Assembly: GCA_914767715.1 (NCBI GenBank)
Contig: OU612066.1
Location: forward strand, 10,857,001-10,921,000
From: Membranipora membranacea
Lineage: Eukaryota; Bryozoa; Gymnolaemata; Cheilostomatida; Membraniporidae
Direction of reading: 5' to 3'
DNA length: 64,000 nt
In this document: piece after piece, positions 1 through 12,445 of the stretch
Layout: every line of letters starts with the position of its first letter
Position numbering within the stretch: position 1 is the stretch's first letter
Made by a program: the position numbers and the translations under genes
Notes under the pieces: model-generated
Told to the model about the DNA's origin: nothing
Seen by the model: only the letters and a program-made list of their open reading frames with translations
Databases searched by the model: none

Positions 1-328
1 TTTGATTTGCTAGGTGAAGATGCTTCCAGATAGAAACATAAGCCCAACTAGATTTGATTTGTAAATATTGCATGACTTAATGACTTGAAAAAACTTTAAA
101 TTATCACTAACAGAATGGGACTAAGGTATACCTCACACAAGCCTAATATTTCATCATATACAGAAGTTACTTATTGATTGATTGATTGACGATTACTTTA
201 TTGATATTGATCTGAATACATTGCAGATGTATATGATGAAAAAAATCATTTATCAAGTTCTTTAAAATGAATCATTCCGACCCACCTAATTCCTTTTCAA
301 GTTGCACATTGTCTACTTCTTATTTCAG

Positions 329-3300
329 AAAGAATTAGAATTATGGGGTCCAGTGAACAGACAGCTGAAGCAACATGGACTGAAGCATGTCATACTAGCA
401 GATCCTAATCAAATGTTGCAAAACAATGGTAATAATTCAGATATGATATAGTTTTTTAATCCGTATACCCAAGAAGAATAAATACGAGCTAAAGTTTAGC
501 TCCGCTAGTTTGGGGTGACTTTTGATAGCTAGCACCAGTTTTAGCTAGCTGAAGTGGATTTAATGTAAATAAGATTGGGTTAATGTTAGGTAGCCATAAA
601 TTTCACTATACCAAGGATGCTTGAGATGGAGAACTTTTCTTTCGGCTAATACTTTAATTCACTAGAGGAGGTTGATTTAGTGCCTTGTTTCCAGCATCTT
701 CATAAATCTTGTTTCCTGTCATATTTAAATGTGACAATAAGGTTCATTTTGTTTAAACTTTGACTCACCTCCAGAACCCTGCTATTCCCAAATGAAACAA
801 ACTGAGTGACATGTGTTGTGTTTACTCCCCATCTGATATAACTGATTGTGCATGGGCCAACAGGCAGAGTTATAGGGAGATAATTTTGTTGTGTTTTAGA
901 TGTGATCGGGTTTAGCCAGGCAGATAGTGATGCGCTCCGAGATAATCTAGCGGTACTAATGAAGGACGGAGACCGGCGACAAACTCTAATACAGGATCTC
1001 ATTCTTACCAACAATCAGCTCAGGTACTTATTACTCCTTACAAGAGCTGTACATCGGGACCTTCGACCGCTCCTCAAAGTGTCATCGGCCCTACTGGTAT
1101 TCAAGAGATACTTGTCATGTAATTGTTTCATTCTTCAAAAGATAATTTTAGACACAAATTCATAGTGTCTAAAGACTCTGAGCATATCAGCTATCCTGTT
1201 TGGTTGTGATCGTGGATACAAAAGTACTCCCTTTTTATATTTATGGTTGTTACTTAGACCACCTCCCCTGCTTAGACTGGGATTCAGTCCAACAATTTGG
1301 AGTTATCTACTCATGTTGGGTGCGAACAACATGAACTAACAGCTACACACAAAATAAACTAAAACCTGTCAGCCAATCAAACAAAACCAAAACAAAAGCA
1401 CATGGATCTATTCAGAAATGTACAATAGTGGTACACGAGTAGATAACACCACAGAAGCAATATCCAACACCGCCCATAATACAGTCGAGGCCCCATTGTT
1501 GTCCTGAACTCCAGACTAGTTGTTACTGTGATTGTTTGACACACGTTTGTAGGACAGATTTAGAAAGTCGTGGTGAGCCGTTTAGAGCAGAGAGAGAAGA
1601 GAGGATAAACCTCCTCACCACTCAGCTCAATGATGCTAACAGTAAAGTTCAGGAACTTCAGATAAAACTGGAACAACAGAGTGATCTAAATCAGGAGGAG
1701 AACGAGAGGGAGAATAATACTAAGGTTTGTGGTGCTGGTGTCCCTTCGGAGAGGCAAATTTACATTTTATTACATTTGCGCTTGCACCTTACTTGCCATC
1801 TAACAGAAATCATACACTCACATTGGATTATTATGTGTGAATTCTCCTATGGGTTGTCTGGGATATAAATCATTGGATTCTCCTATGAGATCTTCAGTGG
1901 TTTTTCACAAGTTCTCATGGTCCATGTGGATACGTAATTTTACTATGAAAAACGTTGTAAATTTCCTCGATCAAGTGGAATGAATTTGTCTGCCCATTGA
2001 CATTAAGAAGACAACTTCACATATTTGTTATTACACATTACTATTGAGGTTTCATAAATGTATGTAAAAAAAATAATAACTTGTTTACCTCAAAACAAAA
2101 GATATATATCCATACAAAAATAAGAATTATTAGATGGAGAGTAAGTGTTGTTTTATGTGATCGATTGAAATCAACACTTGTTCTACTAACACTGTAAGAA
2201 TATCATCTACCTATAGATGGCAGCTCAGTCTAGAGCCCGACAGTTAGAGAAGAGATGTGAGTTACAGGAGGAGGAGCTGGACAGACTGAGGTCAAAGGTC
2301 GATAGGTTAGAGACAGAGAGGCAGCAGAGAGATAAGAGAGTGTCAGAGATCTTCCAGGAGCTGAGAAGAGGAAGATCTAAAACGGCATCATCATCCTCAG
2401 ATAAAAGGTCGGGTAATAAACTCACCATGCCGTTCGTTGTAAGGGTGTGTAGGTTACTAGTAGTTGTTACTAAGCTAGTTTTTATTGAAGGTTGAGTGGT
2501 CTATCAAAGCACTCGGGAATAGTAAACAGTAAACCGGAAAAAAACAATTTGGTACTATACTAGCAAGCATACCAGTTTTTGTTGTTCAGAAGTTCATACA
2601 AGAATATAACTGTTGCATTGGGGATGAATCTCTTTTTATCATATTGTTTTCAACAGTGCTGCCAAATAAGGTTTTGCTATTTTTATCTACTATGCATTTG
2701 TGTCTGCAAATATCAAACATCATCAAATTTGAAATAAACTAAAAACATTTAACAGATAAAGAGATCATACTTTCTTTAGCTTGCATAAAAGCCAAAGTTG
2801 CGAGTTTGGTGTGCTGGTCAATTAGCACCTCCTATGACAGATTATAGCTAACTGGTTGCAGAAGATGTTTCACTCATATCATACATGCAATATCTTTTTA
2901 TTTTACAGGATTATGGATGTGATAGATATGTATGAATCTGAAATAAGTGAATTCAAACGGAAGCTGACTGAACAAAGGTAGGCTCCATGGATCTACTATT
3001 TCAATGTGCTCTTGTATGAAAGCTTTTATACCATTAATCTGAATCTCATAATCATAAGGTTGAATATATTTCTCCTGTTCCCAGTTCCATGTCTTGGTCC
3101 AGGCTTGTTGACAGCCAAGCTGCTGTTGAGAGTTTTGGGTTCCAGATGTTTATTGATGTTTTGCTTGTGTCTTTTTCCTTCAGAAAATCAGCAAATAACA
3201 ATAACTGTGATAGAAGTGATGATGAGAGTACAACCTCTGAAACTACACATAAATATAAAGATCTCATCAAGGTATGATAATCATTGCAATAACCCAGCTC

Positions 3301-6300
3301 ATGCCCAACCAGGGATGGGCAACTCCAAAATGCAACCCAAAACTAGGCAAGCTGGATTTATCTGGTGCCTAACAGGGGCGGTCACCCCTTCTGTGACTCT
3401 TTTCTAGATATTAATATAGAGCATATATGGTCATTATATTATTTCAAAAATCCTTTCCTTAGCACAATAGTTTTATTGGTGTCTAAGTTGACAGTGATAT
3501 CAATAACACATGACAATGTGGTTAAAATCTTGTTGTGTAGAGAAATAACCTGCAAGAAAATAATTTCGGTTGATTTCAGACATTTAACAAAGATTTGAGA
3601 CATTCAGAGCGAGAGCTAAAAAGACTGAGGGAAAAGAACGATCTGCTTCAGCTGGAGCTGCAGGCCAGGCCTCATTTAGATGACTATAATAAGAGTAAAC
3701 AGAAGGTCAGACAACTAGAGAAACTGCTACAGGAGCATAGTGTTGGGTACGTACTGTCAAGCATAGTGTTGGGTATGTACTGTCAAGCATAGTGTTGGGT
3801 ACGTACTGTCAAGCATAGTGTTGGGTATGTACTGTAGAATTCAAAACAGTAACATTGGTATAGAAGGGAGTGACTGAATTCGAAGAGTGATGATATATAC
3901 ATTCTTTGGTTGGTTTTCTGATATTTGTGTCAACCTACAGTTATTATCTAGGACATTATCTGAGTGCAATACTGAGTTGAGGCTATTGGTTATAGAAATA
4001 AACTAAATGACAAGAATTATTATTTATTTGTATGGCTGAAGTCCGGGATTTCAAAATAATGATCTTAGATTAGCTGGAATTGAAGATTTAGTAAGGCCCA
4101 TAAATCATTACCATCTGTGTTTACAGAATCTATGGAAAAGATGCATTCAATAAGAGAGCGTACAGTACAAAGAAAGAGGATATAGACTTCCTACCTCTGG
4201 TGCACTGCAGAAAATATCTATCAGTAAGTAATTTATTATCTGATAAGCGTCCGATTTATTTGATTTGATCTCCAGCACTCACTTATCTATAGTAATGGGG
4301 GATGATAATAATGTAACAACTCACATAAAAATAAACAATTCAGTAAATGTGTACTGTGACACGGCTAGATGATACTGATTATAAACTGTTCACTGGTGTA
4401 ACTGAAAACTGATGTTTCACCCCCTTGCTGATAGGACCCCATCCCCAAATATCCTGCAGACTTCTGCAAACTTGTGTTTTTTTTTGTTTCCTTTCAGTCT
4501 GTGTGCGAACAATTACAACTCGAGGACCTGGATGAGCTAGAATCCCGCTTAGAATACCAAAACATTGCTGTCGAGGGTTTTCCAAAGCTGGAAGACCTTG
4601 TTGTACAGATAGCCGATGTTGTCGAGCCTTCTCTAGCCCGAAATCACAAAACAAACAAACACAGAGTGTGGTGCTCTAAACACTGGAAGAACATCATCAC
4701 AAGGCTAGAAACGTGGAGACAGCAGAGCAGACAAATACCTGTGAGTTTGTTTGGAATCTATAGCCAGCATAAGAATTTTACATACACTGAAGAATTTGCC
4801 AAACTGAATGTGTAGCTTGAGTAACCAAGCTGATTGCTATATAAAAGCGGGGAGTAACAGGTAACTTCTGTTACTCCTTGATAAAAGCATTCCAATATCG
4901 CTTTATCAATTATGGAGGGTGCATCCAGCTCAACAACTTGGGGGCTCAACCTGTGATCAAAATCAAGTTTCTCTGCATGGCACACAAATAAATATGGGCC
5001 CAATGCCCAAGACACATAAAAAAAAAGATTATTAGTGCAGAAAATCAATCAATCATTAAATAAGATATATCACATACTTCAAATTTAATTTGTACTTTAT
5101 CAGGAGTTGAGCAGTGTGGTGGTTAGATTATTGCAACAATTTGATAAACCAGCTGACAGTCTCCCATCTAAACCATCCATCACACACATTATAGAAGCAC
5201 TAGAGAGCGTTATCAGCCGCATACCACCAGCTAACAGCCAACCTATAGTAAGTTTTCGGTGTTGTCATAATAAAACATCCGGATAACCTGATAGTCAGGA
5301 GATAAGAGTGACAGCTGTCTCAACATTTTCTTACAACGTGTTGATGAATGGTTTGCGCAAACGGGAACCTAACCAGCATAACCTAGGTCCGCTTAGATTG
5401 TAGGTATATGTGTAATCTGTAAATTCCGTAGTGTGGCACTTTCTGACATGAACTATAGCAGCCATGATATAGTCGATATACCTAAATATACCATCGAGTA
5501 GTAAATGTTAGCTAGAGTTTTGTTAAACTAGTTTGGGGCGATTTTTAACTAGCTAGGTTTGGCTCCTATATGGGGTGTAGAGTGTGAGAAAATGTTGGCT
5601 AGTATAAATTTAGCTAGTGTATAGCAATAATAACCTATTGTTGATATTTATTACAGGAGAACGAAACGATATCACATGGTGTATTGCTGAGTATGGTGAA
5701 GCACTTTCAGCACCTGTTTGACGTACCTAATATGGCTGGAATGTATCCCAGAATGAACGATATATACACCAGATACAATGAGATAAGAAATGTACAGAGA
5801 ACTCTAGCTGAGCTTCTCGATCTGGGTACGAGGATATTACTTTATCTGCAACATGCTTACTATTTATATCTGTATCACTTTGTTCTGTGTATCTACTTCA
5901 TCTTATATACTACATGTGTATGAATTAATTGAATTTTGAAATTGAGTTACAATTTACCTCTGGTCCTATAAGTGTTCAGGGCTATGTAAGGTATGGTAAT
6001 AATATGATGGAGGCTTTTTAACAGACAAAACTTAGTTTGAATCCGGTTGGCTGTATAGGCCTTCCCTACCTTTACACCCTCTAATGTCAATGGATGGCAG
6101 GTGAAATTAATCCGTTTGAGAAAGAACACATATGGAGAGTATTTAATCTTGTTTTTTAGGTGACAATTTTAAAGGAAGTGACATCGTTGATGCTGTTGGT
6201 CGTGTATGTCAGTCTTACACATCATCTACCTATACACAACTAAAACAACTTCTACAGGAAGACGATCTGGACAGGTGAGTTTTATTCATCAGAATTCATC

Positions 6301-6882
6301 ATATGTGACCATTCGGAATGAAATATCAAATCTTTATATACCATGTCAGCTAGAAATATGAGTTTCTAAAATGACACTAATGAGTTTCTGCTATAAATCT
6401 TTACTAAATTATTTTTGCCCTCATGGAAACCTTGCAGATAACTGTTTCCTCCTGTTTTCTCCTGTTAACACCTATTTTGGTTGATTACAGTGTGATAGAG
6501 CGGTTAGATGAACACAGGAGATTCATGCCCTTATTTAGGGATGTTATCGACCATCTCATGGATATACTCGGTAAGCACCATAACTATCATTCAGTGAGAT
6601 TCGTTTGATTACAAGAACAGGAGTTGTCCGACTATAATTTTTGTATGAACAGACAACTTCTTAGACTTCATATAAATAAGAATTGTAATACAACTTGTGT
6701 TGATCTTTGACAAATACCATACGATATTGACAAACTGAATATTCTGCATTTGATTAATTCGGACACAGGAAACCACCAGACCATGATCATAACAAATACT
6801 TGACATTCTGACTATTTTAGATGTGGAACGAATTGACCAAGTTGTGCCATCTGTGAGAGCCATAAAACTGATGATATCATAG
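329..6882 (+). CDS. CEP70: Centrosomal protein of 70 kDa (CEP70) homolog, 5'-partial
   Basis: Coiled-coil centrosomal protein; vertebrate CEP70 binds gamma-tubulin and supports microtubule organisation and cilium formation. Exons read: 329-428, 900-1023, 1553-1724, 2217-2407, 2909-2977, 3184-3271, 3580-3746, 4127-4223, 4498-4740, 5104-5247, 5657-5825, 6160-6274, 6491-6570, 6821-6882; all phases agree and give 606 residues. Human CEP70 is about 597. The N-terminal part holds WGPVNRQLKQHGLKH. Long charged coiled coils follow (exons 3-7). The C-terminal region is the best match: FQHLFDVPNMAGMYPRMND, then VIERLDEHRRFMPLF and the end DQVVPSVRAIKL before TAG, closely like the human C-terminus. The first visible exon opens in phase 0 behind an acceptor, so the start exon lies upstream, probably outside the window; about 25 residues are missing. 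AATAAA lies 17 nt after the stop. Confidence 0.9.
480..640. repeat. Dispersed 'tagctagc'-rich repeat, copy 1
   Basis: Contains tagtttggggtgacttttga, then tagctagc and ttagctagctgaagt motifs, ending near gagaacttttctttcgg and aatactttaatt. The same order of motifs recurs at 5490-5640 and 43500-43690, and in reverse orientation near 35375-35465. It lies in a CEP70 intron. Confidence 0.5.
3734..3836 (+). repeat. Four-copy 26-bp tandem repeat copying a CEP70 splice donor
   Basis: The unit agcatagtgttgggtacgta plus ctgtca is present four times with one alternating C/T difference (gtacgt / gtatgt). The first copy spans the 3' end of the seventh CEP70 exon and its donor (GG|gtacgt at 3746), so each copy carries a potential donor. 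Only the first donor keeps the phase 2 needed by the next exon without a stop. Confidence 0.9.
5490..5640. repeat. Dispersed 'tagctagc'-rich repeat, copy 2
   Basis: Holds gttagctagagttttgttaa, actagtttggggcgattttt, aactagctagg and ggctagtataaatttagcta. It matches the motif order of the copies at 480 and 43500 and lies in a CEP70 intron. Confidence 0.5.
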
Positions 6883-6898
6883 GATAATACTCTGTGTG

Positions 6899-6904
6899 AA
6901 TAAA
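6899..6904 (+). terminator. Polyadenylation signal of the CEP70 gene
   Basis: AATAAA begins 17 nt after the CEP70 stop codon, implying a very short 3' UTR. Other AT-rich stretches downstream could also serve. Confidence 0.5.
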
Positions 6905-8198
6905 ATCAGGTCGGTTTGTGATTGCAGTTTTAGGTCTCTTTTCTTAGTATAAGCTGGTTCTGTTTGCCGTGCGTTGCCATGTTGTTGTTGTTTTGCTCAG
7001 GCTGTGATATAATGTAGAATAGTTTTGTATTTTAAAGATTTGGTATATTTAATAGTTTTATTGATCATTGGTCGTTGACCTTTAAGGCATCAACTAAGAT
7101 ATCATGGCTTTTGTCTTCCATCACATGCAGCTCTCATTCAGTGTATAATTGTACATACAATTCTAGAGGTGCTAACTTTATGTATGTTTATTTCATTGGA
7201 GTGCAAGAATTATCTTTGAAAAGGGATGTGTTCATACCAAAGATTTTTGCAAAGCGTGTATTCCTGACTAAAATTCACATTTTTTACGCAGTTTTGTAAA
7301 TGAAGAGTGAAGTTTGTCTGTTTATGGTGAGCCTACAAAGATTTGTGTCGCGTCTCCTTCGGTGTGATATTAAACAGGCGTGCATGAGTAAGTGTTGAAA
7401 AATGAGTATTATTAATTCTAGATCTCATCAAAATAAAAATGACGTGTGTATGTAAAATGAATCTCTCAACTGTGAACGACATGTTATAGTTTTAGTGTGG
7501 TCTAGCTAAGATTTAAGAAAACAACTTCACTATCACACAGGAATGGAAGTTACCAGGTAACAACAAGGTTAACATCCTGATGAATACTGCAATATTGATG
7601 TGATTATTTCACATAAGAATCCTTGTCAAGTTAAGATTTAGAACATAGTACATTGAGATTGATTATTTAGGCTCAACCATTCTGCCCAGGGTTTGAATAT
7701 AATATTACTGTACAGGTCGATATAATTCTGTCTAAATCTAAAAAAAACCCTCCAATACAAAGATTGTTGCTTGAATAGTGCATAGCTTCAATAATTAGCT
7801 TTCAAAATGTCAACGGTAAACATGAGGTGCATGCTCTTGGAAACTGGTAATCCTATTATGGTATGCTGGTTGTCTGCATGACGAACATAAGGAAACATGC
7901 GTTTCTAGTCTGGAAGCGAGCCAGAGTATTAGTCAGTCGGTTAATCTCTGGGAGAATCTGGGATTGTGATTGCATAAACCCCTCGTTGACATTATAAAAA
8001 ATGTAACCACTCCTGGCTACAACATGTGGTGTGAAAATAAATTATGGCATTCTAAGTAGTATTGTTGGGAAACCTCTCCTGGCTACTTCTCACAATCCTC
8101 TCTCAATGATAATGAGGAGATTACAACTCTGCATTATATCTAATCCCTCTTGTAGAAAGGTTGGTAGTATTGTAACTTTATTACTGATTGTGTTGAGC
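6905..8198. other. Intergenic space between convergent CEP70 and tetraspan genes
   Basis: No exon with paired splice sites or recognisable protein was found. A minus-strand AATAAA (TTTATT at 8177-8182) sits about 17 nt beyond the stop of the tetraspan gene and probably ends that transcript. Confidence 0.6.
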
Positions 8199-11100
8199 TC
8201 ATTGGATGACCCATCCCTTGTCGTAGCTGTAGTTTGGTGAGTATCCGTTCATCAGTGACCCTTGGCTGTGATTGTAAGGGTCGTATGTACCTCGTCCACT
8301 CGAATAGTAGCTAGAGTTATCCTCCACTAGGTAAACTTTCTGAGGTGCAACAATAACTCTCTCTGTCTCATAAACTGGTGGTGGCTGGGTGACCACAACA
8401 GCTGTAACAGTGAGGGCGTGGATTAGAAATGAATATTAACCCAAAATCTTTGAAAAAAATATTGCAAATTATTTATTGGATCAGTATCCACTCAAAATGT
8501 GTTGCTCAGAAAGCATGTGGACCAAGATACATACAGAAGGCCTATCTTGGTACCATTTTCTTCCATTGCTCACATATGTATCCATTCTCAACCTCACAAT
8601 GAAAAATGAAAAAACTTACTTGGCTGTTTCTGTGATTTGTATACTTTAGTCTTTGTCTTAGACTTGACATAACAGCAGCTAACAACCATGAATAAAACTG
8701 CTGACAATAATTCACAAGCTACTGCACACCATGAGAGAGCATAACTCCATCCATACTCCCTGGTGGTCCTGTATATCAAGTCCTAAAATGGAACGAAGGT
8801 TTTTTAAGATTTCATATACAAAATATTGATTGATGACTAATTCACATGGCATAAGGAGATTCAATAAGGGGCTTTGCATTGAAGATGGAAATGGTTGAAA
8901 GAGTAGCACGCGTAATACATACAGCAGACATATCACTCCCAAAGAACATCGAGTAGGGGGCCAGCTTGAGGTCTCCATTGTCTGTCACGTCATTCGTTTC
9001 TAGATCCTCTGCTATGTGGAAGCACGCCATTCCAGCACAATTCAATATCACTACAACAGAAAATATTATAACATAGTCTTGATATTGCATGTCTTTTTTA
9101 TCGCCCTGAAGCTATGGTTTGCAGGAAGTCTAGGTAATAGATTATATAACCTTTCAGTTGTTGATAACAGGGTGTCAGTAGGTGCGCTGTGACTCAGAGT
9201 CTTGCTTGCTGCCCTCAGCTGGTGCAATTTATAAACAATTTTAACGAAGTAAAAAGTTGAAACTAGCTGGAAGCAGTTTTGTTGGATCAAATTTTCCACA
9301 GTTGGCATTCAAACAGGATTGATAATTTGGGTTTTGATACAGTTATGGATATAAATAAGCTGGCTCTAAATGCCAGACGCCCAGGTTTCCTAAGGATGTA
9401 TGGAGTGAGAAAATTGATTAGGCAAACAGTGAGATATCAATGATTTGAATTTTAGTGTTTCTTGATTCTGTATCATTTTGCTTCGCAGCTGTTTTCTGTT
9501 ACATCCCCATCATTGTGTTAGCTAGTAGCACAACCTAAGAACTTACATGCAGTGATCATAGTTGCAGCTGAGATCTTACATCCATTCTTCCACTCATATC
9601 TGTTTATGTGCTGACACAGTGTGTACAGATAAAATATCAAGGCTATCAGCATCATGAAGAGTGATATACCGAAGAATATGATCACCACTAGCTGTAAAAC
9701 TAAAACAAAGCCAGGAAATTGTTATTAGGTCATAGCCTACAAGACAGAGAGCAATATGGTGCAGAAATTGCAGCCTCGCTTGTATCTCACCGCCCATGCT
9801 TTGGGATGTGGAGGGTGATAAGACCACCCGATTTTAATCAACCATGGATGTATATGAGCCTCTTCCTCAATTTGTCAAAAAAATCGACTTAGAATATACG
9901 CAGTTTTTACCAATCTTAAAGTCATCTTTCGCTGGACGGCTGTTATAGACTTTCTCATGCTAATCAGTCCAGTAATAGCTAGTTCTGACCCAGACGTTTT
10001 ATAGTTCTGACCCAGATGTAGCCACAAAAACTTAATGAGGTTAAAGCAGTTCATTATATTGTACCATTACACCTTTCTAATAGGAATTAAAATATTTCAT
10101 CTGCAGGGAATAATGATTGCACTGGAGGGGTTGCAATCAGCTTAAGCCATATAAAGCTCTTCTAGAATGGTTAGAATGGAAGACCTACTTGACCATGATT
10201 GGTATTCTGTACTCTCCAGTAAACTGTCAGGATTCATAACAGTCAGGTCGACTTTGAGGCAGTTATCACTGTGGTAGAAGTCATTGTTAACTATCACTAC
10301 AAACAGAAAACAAAACAATAATCCAAGGCTGATGTATTCTCAGAAGGTTACCCCAGCGGGGGGGCCGTCGGCTGGGGGGGGACAAAAGTCTTGGGGGGCT
10401 CAGACTAATAGTACCCAGTTGTGAAATGAGTCTGGGTTAGTATCTTGAAAGTTCGTAAGATTCAAACTTTCACGTTCTAGACCCAGGCACATATTTATTG
10501 CTGGGGTTATGTCATTTTCATGTTCACACTGACTGGGATGGCTGTCTGGGACAATGTGGACCAGCGTTCCAAGCCTTTTTAGTTTAAAACATTGTCAGCA
10601 TTCAAATATTACCATTGTTTTCACAAATGATACACGTGTGTACAAATAAACAAATAAGCATATCATAATCTAACTTGGAATTTGATGGTGTAGTTTATTG
10701 ACACTTTGTGATAGGGTGGGGCCCAAATCCAAAAGCTTTAAACTCTGTATCAAAGGGTAATATTGCTATTCATGCTGGGGCAGGCCTGCAGTAACAAAAT
10801 TCACCCTTTCATTTTAGTAGCGTTTAAGTTGAGTGGTTCAATTCTGAATGTTTGGGTTTATCGCTACTGTCCTGTGGTTCTTTTGTCAACATTAGAATCG
10901 GGGATAATGCATTCCCAGTGTCTACATTCTTTTACTTTACACCTATCATTATGTTCGAGAGTGTAACATGAATCATAACTCTTTGATATTAAAAATTCTA
11001 CTACAGCCAAGCCTGACCCAATTATAAACTCATCATTATTCATAATTTCATTGATAAAACCTACACCATACATTCTTGAAGCAGGACTTGCGATTGAAGG

Positions 11101-12445
11101 ACTTGCAATTGTTCGACATTCCTAAAGAGTATGGCACGAGTATTGACTTATTTATAATCTTTGGCAATAATGACCACATGGCAGATACAGACATTCTTCG
11201 CAATTCCTCTCAGTAACAACCTGAGGAGCTGGGATATGTTATGATTTAGTGAGATTAATTGTCATAATGTGGCCTGAGATTCCGCATGTATTATTCATAG
11301 CCTGCTCAAGGACTTCTCTGACATACTCAATCAATGCCAAGTCTGAGAAAATATAAGTACGCTCAGCGTCCCAAAGTCTATAAATATCTCATTTTTGCAT
11401 TTTCTAGTGCTTTGCTTGGCACTTAAATAGTATTGAACTATCCAGCCAGCCAGTTGTAACCATGAGTTTTCTAACCTCATCTCACCTTCCCAATTATTCA
11501 AGTTGGAAAATTGATAAAACTCATGATTGATGATCTAAGCCAATTCATGATCCTAGCTTACTTCACAAGAAAAGATTATAATTTTATGATAATTTTTAAA
11601 TTGTCAAAATTCCATACGATAAGTGGTTTACAATAGGTGTCGACTATGACATATAATGAAAGGCAATCATAAATAAGTTGGATAAGGTGATACATGCCAT
11701 ATGATTTTAATCATTTTTTGTTATATCATGATATATGAAATCTGTATGGACGTAGAGGTTGTGAAAACGAAGAAGTTTTTGGCGTCCCTGATTGCCAGGT
11801 CTTGAAAAGTTGTAAGAAGCAATGATTATGTGGTAGGTCTCCGCTGTCTACATTTGAGAATACTATCTCGTGTAAACAAAAACGAAACAGAAACAATGTG
11901 TTCACCGGTGCCTTTGTCTTCTTTTGAGAATTTGATTTGTTCAAGGTGAGCAAATTAGTAATGATACAATCCGAAGTTCTGAGCCAGCCAGTTAAATAAT
12001 TTGGGTTTGTACTTATAAACCATGTACAAACAGCATATTGAGACTGGCACAAAAATCCCTAATAAAAGTCGATGGTCAGAGCAAATTTTTCAACAACTCT
12101 GCTTACAATTTATCATAAAAACTACAGCTCTTTCAGACCAACTTGACCTGTAGATTGCTTTTCAGATCTTGTTGACCTAATAGTTGTTGTGTACTTACTT
12201 GGGTTGAGGTTCTGGTTTAGCCAGCACTCTCTATACAATCCTCGGTCATGACTCCAGTAGGAGAGCTCACTCGTCTGGTCTGTGACAGCTGGTGCCCTCT
12301 CTCTATCCACTCTGATCACTACCCACTGAGTGGTCAGTATCGATACTAGTAACAATGTCAGCGAGATCCCAGCGAATAACGCTCCGATCGATTGAACTAC
12401 CCTCCTCATACCTTTACCTACAGCATCGGTACAACATAACGACAT
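8199..12445 (-). CDS. Claudin/CACNG (PMP22-superfamily) four-TM membrane protein
   Basis: Predicted 329-residue plasma-membrane protein from six exons: 12445-12199, 10296-10189, 9687-9547, 9050-8923, 8782-8620, 8401-8199, all in phase. TM1 lies near residues 16-40 (GALFAGISLTLLLVSILTTQW). The first extracellular loop has the family signature W...GLY.EC: YWSHDRGLYRECW near residue 70, with a later Cys in HSDNCLKV. TM2 starts about 120 (VVIIFFGISLFMMLIALIFY), TM3 lies around NCAGMACFHIA, and TM4 is AVACELLSAVLFMVVSCCY. The C-terminal cytoplasmic tail is Tyr/Ser/Gly-rich and ends KGWVIQ. The length fits calcium-channel gamma/stargazin-type members better than short claudins, but I cannot choose the subfamily. 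The second exon's donor could also be read 5 nt earlier; the chosen one keeps frame. Confidence 0.8.

Noticed and set aside
10350-10400. G-rich tract (runs of 6-8 G) that could be a quadruplex or assembly artefact
   Set aside because: It lies in an intron with no supporting context; not distinguishable from a simple low-complexity run.
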